Shown piece by piece: positions 34,401 to 40,198 of a DNA stretch of 40,198 nt. A program made the translations under genes and the position numbers. The notes under the pieces are model-generated. The model was given only the letters and a program-made list of their open reading frames with translations. It searched no databases and was not told the DNA's origin. Location of the stretch: positions 1-40,198 of the forward strand of contig DVHZ01000051.1 in the NCBI GenBank assembly GCA_018711685.1, read 5' to 3'. Source of the DNA: Candidatus Excrementavichristensenella intestinipullorum. GTDB lineage: Bacteria; Bacillota; Clostridia; Christensenellales; Aristaeellaceae. How positions within the stretch are numbered: the stretch's first letter is position 1; each line of letters starts with the position of its first letter.

Positions 34401-34446
34401 CTCCCAGGCGGTTCGTTTCCCATCGTTTCGTAAGGAGGTACGCCCT

Positions 34447-34896
34447 ATGCGGTGTGTGGTCCAACGGGTCAAGTGGGCCAAGGTGGAGGTGGAAGGCGCC
34501 CTCACCGGCCAAATCGGCCCCGGCTTTCTGGCCCTGGTGGGCTGTCAGGAGGGGGACGGCCCCCAGGATATGGGCTATATCCTGGATAAGCTGTGTACCC
34601 TGCGCCTGTTCGAGGACGAACAGGGCAAGATGAACCTGTCCATCGGCCAGGTGGGAGGCGCCATATTGCTGGTGAGCCAGTTCACCCTGCTGGGCGACGG
34701 CCGCCACGGCCGCAGGCCCAGCTTCTCCCACGCCGCCCGGCCCGAGCTGGCCCAACCCATGCTGGACCAGCTGGCCCAGGGCATCCGGGACCGGGGCATC
34801 CCCGTGTCCACCGGCAAGTTCCAGGCCCACATGGAAGTGAGCCTGCTCAACGACGGCCCGGTCACTTTGCTGCTGGACAGCCGAAAGGGGTTTTAA
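34447..34896 (+). CDS. dtd: D-aminoacyl-tRNA deacylase
   Basis: Dtd hydrolyses D-amino acids, and glycine mischarged on tRNA-Ala, from tRNA. This 149-aa protein is full length. The two signature motifs are present: Ser77-Gln-Phe-Thr-Leu81 (SQFTL) and Asn135-Asp-Gly-Pro-Val-Thr140, whose Gly137-Pro138 forms the chiral-proofreading cis-GP motif. GTAAGGAGGT precedes the ATG. It sits between relA and a metallo-hydrolase gene, as in many Firmicutes, and is followed 3 nt later by the next start. Confidence 0.95.
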   Translation: MRCVVQRVKWAKVEVEGALTGQIGPGFLALVGCQEGDGPQDMGYILDKLCTLRLFEDEQGKMNLSIGQVGGAILLVSQFTLLGDGRHGRRPSFSHAARPELAQPMLDQLAQGIRDRGIPVSTGKFQAHMEVSLLNDGPVTLLLDSRKGF

Positions 34897-34899
34897 GCC

Positions 34900-35532
34900 A
34901 TGACGCGCATCCAAACCATCCTGTGCGGCCTGTACGGGGAGAACGCCTACCTGCTGTACCGGGATTCGGCCCGGCAGGCGGTGCTCATCGACCCCGGCGA
35001 CGATCTGGAGGCCCTGACGCAGGCCATCGCCGCCTCGGGCAAGGCCCTGGGGGCCATCCTGCTCACCCACGGCCACTTCGACCACATGCTGGCCGCCCAG
35101 CCCCTGAAGGCGCGGTTCAACTGCCCGGTGTATATCCACGCCCAGGACGGGCCCTACCTGTCCAACCCAGCGCTGAACTGCTACGACAAGCGGGCCTCCC
35201 GGCTGCCCTTCGTCCCCTTCCAGGCGGACGAACTGCTGCGGCCCGCCCCCGCCGGCTCCCCCCTCACCGTGGCGGGGTACGGCTTCGTGGTGTACCATAC
35301 CCCCGGCCATACCCCGGGCAGCGTGTGCTACCAGCTGGAGGCAGAAAAGGCGCTGTTCACCGGGGATACCCTGTTCGCCCAGGGCTACGGCCGCATGGAC
35401 CTGCCCGGGGGCAGCGAAGGGGATATGGCCGTCTCCCTCCGGCGGCTGCTGGCCATGCCCCGGGACCTGATCCTCTACCCGGGCCACGGCGCCAGCGCCA
35501 GCCTGGGCCAGGCGGGGGATATGCTATGGTGA
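34900..35532 (+). CDS. MBL-fold metallo-hydrolase (glyoxalase II-like)
   Basis: This 210-aa metallo-beta-lactamase-fold hydrolase belongs to the glyoxalase II-like group. The metal motif is His57-Gly-His59-Phe-Asp61-His62 (THGHFDH). Further ligands are His in HTPGHTPGSVCY, Asp in FTGDTLF and His in YPGHG. No signal peptide is visible, so it is cytosolic. It is a standard member of the relA-dtd-hemZ block in Clostridia, where its substrate is unsettled (thioesters such as S-lactoylglutathione analogues are likely). The ATG lies 3 nt past dtd and its stop overlaps hemZ by 7 bp. Confidence 0.93.
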   Translation: MTRIQTILCGLYGENAYLLYRDSARQAVLIDPGDDLEALTQAIAASGKALGAILLTHGHFDHMLAAQPLKARFNCPVYIHAQDGPYLSNPALNCYDKRASRLPFVPFQADELLRPAPAGSPLTVAGYGFVVYHTPGHTPGSVCYQLEAEKALFTGDTLFAQGYGRMDLPGGSEGDMAVSLRRLLAMPRDLILYPGHGASASLGQAGDMLW

Positions 35533-36968
35533 GATTGCGCCTTGAAACCGATACCCCCGGCTTTTTCGGGGACATCTGCGAAGTGGTGCGCCTGTTCTGG
35601 CCCGGCGCGGCCATCGCCCTGGACCAGGGGGAAAGGGTGCTGCGCCATACCCATCAGCGCCAGGGCGATCAGTGGATCGAGCGCTGGCAGCTGGAAGAGC
35701 ACCAGGCGGCATACCAGGCCCCGGTAGTGGAAGGGGGCCTGGCGGAAAAGCGGTGCCTGAAGCGGGCGGTGAAGACCGGCTGCTTCCTGCTGATGCGCCA
35801 AATGACCGGCGTCAACCCGCCCTGGGGCTCCCTCACCGGCATCCGCCCCACCCGGCTGCTCTACGAGGCCCTGGGCCAGGGCATGAGCCTGGAGGAAGGA
35901 ACCGATTGGCTGTGCCGCACCTTTTTCGTTTCGCCGGACAAGGCGCTTTTGCTGCGAGATATCCTGGCTGTCCAGCGGGGCCTGGTGGAGCCGGGGCCCG
36001 GCCGGTTCGACGTGTACGTGGGCATTCCCTTTTGCGTCACCCGGTGCGCCTACTGCTCCTTCGCCTCGGGAGAGCTGGGGGACGGCCAGCTGGTGGAGCC
36101 CTATTTGGAAGCGCTGCTGCGGGAGATGGAGGCGTGCGCCCGCCTCACCGCCTCCCTGGGGCTCAGCCCCCGGGCCTTCTACATGGGCGGAGGCACCCCC
36201 ACCGCCCTGACGGCGGCCCAACTGAGCCGGGTGCTGGAGGCGGCCCGGCATCTGTTCCCCGACTGCGTGGAGTGGACGGTGGAGGCGGGACGGCCGGACA
36301 CCATCCAGCGGGCTAAGCTGCTGGCCCTGAAGGCGGCCGGCGTAGGCCGCATCAGCGTCAATCCCCAGTCCTTCTCCGATGAAACCTTGGCCCGGATCGG
36401 CCGGGCCCACACCGCCGCCGAAACGGTGGGGGCCTTTGAGCTAGCCCGGGAAATGGGCTTTGACAACATCAACATGGACCTGATCGCCGCCCTGCCGGGG
36501 GAGGACCTGTCCGCCTTCGCCTATTCCCTGGACCGGTGCCTGGCCCTGGCTCCGGAGAGCGTCACGGTGCATACCCTGGCCATCAAGCGCTCCAGCCGCC
36601 TCCACGAGGCGGGCTATACCCAGAGCGATTCGGGGGCGGCGGCCCGCATGGTGGACCTGGCCCGAAGCCGCCTTGCCGGGGCCGGATACCAGCCCTACTA
36701 CCTGTACCGGCAAAAGTACATGGCGGACAACCTGGAAAACGTGGGCTATGCCCTGCCCGGCCGGGCCTGCCTGTACAACATCGGCAACATGGAGGAAACC
36801 GCTCCGGTGCTGGCCCTGGGGGCGGGAGCCATCACCAAATGGCTGTTCCCCCGGGAGCGGCGCATCGAGCGGGCCCCCAACGTGAAGAATATCCAGGAAT
36901 ATATCGCCCGCGTGGACGAAATGGTTCAGCGCAAATATCACTTGATCGAAGGAGGAACCCACCCATGA
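35526..36968 (+). CDS. hemZ: HemZ-type coproporphyrinogen dehydrogenase (radical SAM)
   Basis: This oxygen-independent coproporphyrinogen III oxidase-like enzyme acts in haem synthesis. It has 480 aa from ATG 35526, which overlaps the MBL stop. A HemZ-specific N-terminal region of about 155 residues (GSLTGIRPTRLLYEA) precedes the radical-SAM core with Cys170-x3-Cys174-x2-Cys177 (PFCVTRCAYCSF) and a GGGTPT motif. The C-terminal YYLYRQKYMADNLENVGY is HemZ-typical. The open frame extends far upstream, but overlap with the previous gene and family length fix this start. HemZ's exact in vivo role is less certain than that of HemN. Confidence 0.93.
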   Translation: MVRLRLETDTPGFFGDICEVVRLFWPGAAIALDQGERVLRHTHQRQGDQWIERWQLEEHQAAYQAPVVEGGLAEKRCLKRAVKTGCFLLMRQMTGVNPPWGSLTGIRPTRLLYEALGQGMSLEEGTDWLCRTFFVSPDKALLLRDILAVQRGLVEPGPGRFDVYVGIPFCVTRCAYCSFASGELGDGQLVEPYLEALLREMEACARLTASLGLSPRAFYMGGGTPTALTAAQLSRVLEAARHLFPDCVEWTVEAGRPDTIQRAKLLALKAAGVGRISVNPQSFSDETLARIGRAHTAAETVGAFELAREMGFDNINMDLIAALPGEDLSAFAYSLDRCLALAPESVTVHTLAIKRSSRLHEAGYTQSDSGAAARMVDLARSRLAGAGYQPYYLYRQKYMADNLENVGYALPGRACLYNIGNMEETAPVLALGAGAITKWLFPRERRIERAPNVKNIQEYIARVDEMVQRKYHLIEGGTHP

Positions 36969-37597
36969 AAAAATGCCTGACCGCGCTGCTGGCCCTGGCC
37001 TGCTGCTTGTGCCTGGCCGCCTGCCAGTCCAAGCAGGAGGAGGCGCCCATCTCCGTGCCCAACCCGGAGGTCACCATCACCCTCACCGACGGCGGCGTCA
37101 TCAAGCTGGAGCTGTACCCCAGCGTAGCGCCCAACACGGTGGCCAACTTCGTCAACCTGATCGAGTCCGGCTTTTACGACGGGCTCACCTTCCACCGGGT
37201 CATCGCCGGGTTCATGATCCAGGGCGGCGACCCCCTGGGCAACGGCACCGGCGGGCCGGACTACACCATCCTGGGCGAGTTCTCTGCCAACGGGGTGGAA
37301 AACAACCTGAGCCATACCCGGGGCGTGCTGTCCATGGCCCGCTCCAGCGACTATAACTCGGCGGGCAGCCAGTTCTTCATCATGCACGGCAACGCCACCT
37401 ACCTGGACGGGGAATACGCCGCCTTCGGCAAGATCATCGGCGAGGATACCCCGGACAACGAGAGCTACGCCACCCTGGACCGCATCGCCAATACCGCCAC
37501 CGACGCCAACGACCGGCCCAACATCGACTACGTCATTGAGTCCATGACCGTGGATACCAAGGGCTATAAGTACACCGTGGTAAAATACGAGGAATAA
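36965..37597 (+). CDS. Cyclophilin-type peptidyl-prolyl isomerase lipoprotein
   Basis: This membrane-anchored cyclophilin helps fold exported proteins. It has 210 aa. The signal peptide MKKCLTALLALACCLCLAAC ends in a lipobox with Cys20 as the lipidated residue. The cyclophilin domain (about 35-205) shows FHRVIAGFMIQGGDP and SAGSQFFIMHG, with catalytic Arg in FHRV and the Gln-Phe pair of GSQFF. The ATG overlaps the hemZ stop (ATGA). A second, cytosolic cyclophilin follows, so the pair probably arose by duplication with gain of a signal. Confidence 0.94.
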   Translation: MKKCLTALLALACCLCLAACQSKQEEAPISVPNPEVTITLTDGGVIKLELYPSVAPNTVANFVNLIESGFYDGLTFHRVIAGFMIQGGDPLGNGTGGPDYTILGEFSANGVENNLSHTRGVLSMARSSDYNSAGSQFFIMHGNATYLDGEYAAFGKIIGEDTPDNESYATLDRIANTATDANDRPNIDYVIESMTVDTKGYKYTVVKYEE

Positions 37598-37647
37598 CCC
37601 CCAAAGGGGACCACCTACAGGCCAAAAAAGCAAGGGAGGAATCCACC

Positions 37648-38169
37648 ATGCAAAACCCCATCGTCACCTTCGAAATGGAAAACGGCGACACCTTCAAGGC
37701 GGAGCTCTACCCGGAAATCGCCCCCAACACCGTGGCCAACTTCGTGGAATTGGCGGGCAAGGGCTTCTATGACGGGCTCATCTTCCACCGGGTCATCTCC
37801 GGGTTCATGATCCAGGGCGGCGACCCCACCGGCAGCGGCATGGGCGGCCCCGGCTACAGCATCGCGGGAGAATTCCAGCAGAACGGCTTTGCCAATCCCC
37901 TGAAGCACCAGCGGGGCGTTTTGTCCATGGCCCGGGCCATGAACCCCAACTCGGCGGGCAGCCAGTTCTTCGTGATGCACGCCGACGCGCCCCACCTGGA
38001 CGGCGGCTACGCCGCCTTCGGCAAGGTCATCCAGGGCATGGACGCGGTGGACCGCATCGCCGCCACCCCCACCGGCCGCCAGGACCGCCCGGTGACCGAG
38101 CAGCGCATGCGCAAGGTCACCGTGGACACCTTCGGCCAAGCCTACCAGGCCAAAAAGCTGCCCCAGTAA
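37648..38169 (+). CDS. Cytosolic cyclophilin peptidyl-prolyl isomerase
   Basis: This 173-aa cyclophilin catalyses cis-trans isomerisation of proline bonds. It has the same key segments as its upstream neighbour: FHRVISGFMIQGGDP and SAGSQFFVMHAD. It has no signal peptide, so it works in the cytoplasm. GGGAGGAATCC precedes the ATG. A strong terminator follows and closes the housekeeping block. The two cyclophilins are close in sequence over the catalytic core, with the lipoprotein carrying a short insertion. Confidence 0.95.
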   Translation: MQNPIVTFEMENGDTFKAELYPEIAPNTVANFVELAGKGFYDGLIFHRVISGFMIQGGDPTGSGMGGPGYSIAGEFQQNGFANPLKHQRGVLSMARAMNPNSAGSQFFVMHADAPHLDGGYAAFGKVIQGMDAVDRIAATPTGRQDRPVTEQRMRKVTVDTFGQAYQAKKLPQ

Positions 38170-38212
38170 AAAAAGCGCCTCCTAAGGCCCGCCCTTGGGA
38201 GGCGCTTTTTCA
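38168..38212. terminator. Terminator after the cyclophilins, usable from both strands
   Basis: AGCGCCTCC (38174-38182) pairs perfectly with GGAGGCGCT (38198-38206), flanked by an A-run before and a T-run after. It can therefore end transcripts from the cyclophilin gene and from the minus-strand gene remnant at 38241-38647. Confidence 0.85.
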
Positions 38213-38240
38213 TAAACACGGGCCGGCCGCAGCACCTTCC

Positions 38241-38647
38241 CTATGGGGCCCGATATTCCCGAATCTCACCCCGATAGTTGGCCGCACGCTCCATCAACGG
38301 GCCCTTTGCGCCCATGGTGAAGGCGATATCGCTGCTCTTGATGCACATCAGCGTATCACCTATGGACAACGCCAGATAGGCCATGGCCTTGTCGGGCAGC
38401 GTCACCACTCCCTCGGGGAAACCGGCGCCCAGGCATAGCCCCGGCCCTTGTACCGGATAAATTCCCCCTCCCCCAGCTCATCGCCCGCCAGCCCGGGGCA
38501 ATCGGTCAAAATGTGCGCCAATTTAGATCCCGCAAGCAGTCCCGGGCTGGTCACGCAAAAGCCGCCGGTGGAGCGGCTTCCGGTCCAGCGCTTCCCCGGG
38601 CAGCAATATCCGGTTTCCGGGGCCGATGATGGAAAGGCCAAATACAT
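38241..38647 (-). pseudogene. Frameshifted AbrB-like regulator remnant
   Basis: A promoter (38747-38775) and ribosome site (GGGAGG, 5 nt before ATG 38647) precede a coding region broken into three frames. The first part reads sensibly in one frame (GLSIIGPGNRILLPGEALD). The middle is in a second (GFCVTSPGLLAGSKLAHILT, GEFIRYKGRGYAWAP). The last is in a third (GVVTLPDKAMAYLALSIGDT, then SSDIAFTMGAKGPLMERAAN, ending at the stop at 38241-38243). Joined, the pieces would give about 135 aa. The xLP and GD patterns resemble swapped-hairpin AbrB/SpoVT proteins, but this is a tentative match. At least two frameshifts suggest recent decay; sequencing error cannot be excluded. Confidence 0.5.
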
Positions 38648-38746
38648 ATTTCCCTCCCTTGTTTAACTGGGGCATCCCGTTCCCCTCCTCGCTCTCTCTC
38701 GGCTGCGGTATGGTTATCCCGTTTGGTTTTTCGGACGAACTTATAT

Positions 38747-38775
38747 AGTATACTTGGGAAAGCGGCGTACGTCAA
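38747..38775 (-). promoter_or_regulatory. Promoter facing the frameshifted gene remnant
   Basis: On the minus strand TTGACG (38775-38770), a 17-nt spacer and TATACT (38752-38747) form a near-consensus promoter about 100 nt upstream of ATG 38647. It is intact although the gene downstream is broken. Confidence 0.7.
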
Positions 38776-38865
38776 GCTGGACCTCACGATTTATCTCCCC
38801 CGGCGCCCCTCCCGTTTCCATCCGCGCCTTCCCGCCTCAAAACCATAAAACCGCATATTTCCCCC

Positions 38866-38894
38866 TTGTGTCTCATGGCAATTGATGTTACAAT
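38866..38894 (+). promoter_or_regulatory. Promoter of the structured leader and methyltransferase
   Basis: TTGTGT (38866-38871), a 17-nt spacer and TACAAT (38889-38894) predict a transcript start near 38901, about 180 nt upstream of the methyltransferase ATG. Confidence 0.65.
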
Positions 38895-38900
38895 GGAAGA

Positions 38901-39009
38901 GGCTGCCGTGCCTGTACACGTCCCGGTTCTCCCGGCCTTTCGGAGGCCGGGCCCGGCTCAATGCCCAGACCCCCTTTTCCCAAGGCAAATGCGGGCATTT
39001 TCTTTTCAT
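38901..39009 (+). ncRNA. Candidate structured leader or small RNA ending in a terminator
   Basis: From the predicted start near 38901 the RNA can form a small CGTG/CACG hairpin, a strong CCCGGCC (38931-38937) / GGCCGGG (38945-38951) hairpin, then AATGCCC (38960-38966) / GGGCATT (38993-38999) followed by TTCTTTTC, a terminator-like ending. A C-rich, purine-poor loop lies between. This may be an attenuator or riboswitch controlling the methyltransferase, or a free ~105-nt small RNA. It does not match any riboswitch or small-RNA consensus that I know. Confidence 0.4.
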
Positions 39010-39083
39010 CATCGGTTAGCCATCCCTAACATTAGTGAGAGGAAAACGCGAACCATTCAAAGCAGCGAGGAGGCGTTTCGGCC

Positions 39084-39701
39084 ATGAACCAACGGAGGGA
39101 TTTGCGCTTCTGGAACCGGACAGCGCATCTGTACGGTCCCTTTATGAAGCGGTGGGAGGGAATGTATCAGGAAATGGCGGCGGAAATCGGAGCCTATCTG
39201 TCGCGGGACGAGGATATTCTGGAGTTGGCCTGCGGAAGCGGGCAGTTGTCCTTCCGGCTCGCCCACAAAGCGCGGCTGTGGGAGGCCACGGATTATTCCC
39301 CAAAAATGATCGCCGAAGCCCGAAAGCGGGTTCGCTCCTGCCGGCTGCATTTTTCCGTACAAGACGCCACAGCCCTACCCTACGCGCCGGAATCCTTTGA
39401 CGGGGTGGTAATTGCCAACGCCCTGCACATCCTGTCCAATCCTGACGGGGCGATGCGGGAAATCCATCGGGTCCTTAAACCCGGAGGATGGCTATTCGCC
39501 CCCACCTTCACATGGCGCGAAGGCAAAGCGTCCCGGGTCCGGCAAGCGCTCTTGACCCTGGCCGGATTCAAGGCATACCGGCAATGGGATAGAGCGGGAT
39601 TAACCAGATATATCCAAACCCAAGGCTTTGCGATAGTGTCTAACTCCATGCTCAGCAGCGGCCTCGCGCCGCTATGCTGCCCCATCGCCCGCAAGCAATA
39701 G
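39084..39701 (+). CDS. Class I SAM-dependent methyltransferase
   Basis: This small methyltransferase has 205 aa. Motif I is ILELACGSGQLSFRLA (about 45-60), the acidic residue after strand 2 is in EATDYSPKMI, and motif post-II/IV is FSVQDATALPYAPESFDGVV, with LKPGGWLFAPTF following. The fold is that of UbiE/ArsM-like methyltransferases acting on small molecules, but nothing identifies the substrate. AGGAGG precedes the ATG by about 10 nt. A ~180-nt leader with a terminator-like hairpin precedes it, so expression may be conditional. By eye the gene is less GC-rich than the housekeeping block. It has no clear partner genes in the window. Confidence 0.9.
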   Translation: MNQRRDLRFWNRTAHLYGPFMKRWEGMYQEMAAEIGAYLSRDEDILELACGSGQLSFRLAHKARLWEATDYSPKMIAEARKRVRSCRLHFSVQDATALPYAPESFDGVVIANALHILSNPDGAMREIHRVLKPGGWLFAPTFTWREGKASRVRQALLTLAGFKAYRQWDRAGLTRYIQTQGFAIVSNSMLSSGLAPLCCPIARKQ

Positions 39702-39801
39702 CGCCCCCCAAGGCCCGTTACACGCGGGTAGCGCTTCCAAGGCCTCCTGAGGAGGGCCCAAAGCGAAGATCCCCGACCCAAGACAGCACCCCAGCGCCGC
39801 G

Positions 39802-40198
39802 CCAACCATCCTATCCGGCGAGTTTTTGAACCGCATCGCCTCCCCCCACAGCCTGAAACAGCGCAACGCCTTCCGCCGCCGCACCGTTTCAGGCCGTTGT
39901 CCCACCACCGCGCCAGCGCGTATGGCGGTTCCAAGGGGGCGTCCCCTTGGCGGGGGTCCAGGGGCGAGGAGTCCCTGGCGGGGGTCCGGGGGCAGCGCCC
40001 CCGGCGCCGAGTCAGCCACCCCATCCTGCGAATCTTTGCGCCCCACCGCATCCTGGGACCGGCCCGAACCACCATAGCGGTTACCGCCACCGCAACACTC
40101 AAGGCCGTTGCTCCACCTACGCGCCAGCGCGGATGGCGGTTCCAAGGGGGGCCATCCCCCCTTGGCGGGGGTCCAGGGGCGAGGAGTCCCTGGCGGGG
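39802..40198. repeat. Tandem ~213-bp imperfect repeats with nested palindromes
   Basis: The stretch about 39802-39984 resembles about 40015-40198. The last part is most similar: GGCCGTTG...GCGCCAGCGCG...ATGGCGGTTCCAAGGGG, at 39893-39983 and 40103-40198. Each unit ends in hairpins: CCAAGGGG/CCCCTTGG (39931-39950 and 40142-40165) and CCAGGG/CCCTGG (39958-39978 and 40173-40193). CCGGGGGC/GCCCCCGG (39986-40004) lies between the copies. No gene is supported and the second copy may continue beyond the window. Confidence 0.7.

Noticed and set aside
34284-34446. Possible CRISPR array between relA and dtd
   Set aside because: There are only two repeats plus a half-copy, the spacer-like gap is itself repeat-derived, and there are no cas genes.
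31497-34505. A 1002-codon open frame on the minus strand
   Set aside because: It is antisense to recJ and relA, which have complete family motifs. The translation has no recognisable domain.
38791-39012. Minus-strand ORF of 73 codons
   Set aside because: It overlaps a good plus-strand promoter and the hairpin leader, and its translation resembles no protein.
39702-40198. tRNA or rRNA genes in the terminal intergenic region
   Set aside because: No T-loop GTTCGAATC-like sequence or cloverleaf was found. The structure is explained by tandem palindromic repeats.

Overview
The window looks like chromosome of a GC-rich anaerobic Firmicute of the class Clostridia. This is inferred from three things: the block secDF-recJ-relA-dtd-MBL-hemZ, which is a conserved Clostridia neighbourhood; a glycyl radical enzyme with its radical-SAM activase; and many small XRE/ABC and LysR units. 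I cannot fix the genus from sequence alone. No rRNA, tRNA, CRISPR array, intact insertion sequence or phage gene was recognised.

Layout. (1) 1-10141: REP-like GC hairpins, then a decayed copy of an XRE-regulator promoter and 5' end, then a complete potassium-scavenging locus on the + strand: kdpD-kdpE, a terminator, an unrecognised 32-codon small membrane ORF, kdpF, kdpA, kdpB, kdpC and an unrecognised ~300-aa gene. A strong hairpin terminator closes the locus. By eye it is less GC-rich than the rest, and related ~200-bp sequences flank it (98-305 and 9993-10208), which suggests acquisition by transfer. (2) 10142-12960: XRE regulator plus two-gene ABC exporter. (3) 13148-18260, minus strand: an exported FAD/FMN flavoprotein reductase, an exported VOC-fold protein, a LysR regulator and a TIM-barrel isomerase-like protein. 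This unit has two good promoters and is the best candidate here for an undescribed metabolic system. (4) 18808-22523, minus strand: a MacAB-type tripartite exporter. (5) 22617-27037, minus strand: a dehydratase-class glycyl radical enzyme, its activase and a divergent ROK-family protein. (6) 27376-38169, plus strand: secDF, recJ, relA/spoT, dtd, MBL hydrolase, hemZ and two cyclophilins, largely with overlapping or closely spaced genes. (7) 38241-40198: a frameshifted gene remnant, a small methyltransferase with a structured, terminator-bearing leader, and tandem palindromic repeats.

How the parts work together. KdpD/KdpE sense potassium limitation (and probably c-di-AMP) and switch on the KdpFABC pump. 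The flavoprotein carries a Tat-like signal and a covalent-FMN motif, as in extracytosolic respiratory reductases. The glycyl radical enzyme needs the adjacent activase. The secDF-to-hemZ block is housekeeping: protein export, DNA repair, stringent response, tRNA proofreading and haem synthesis.
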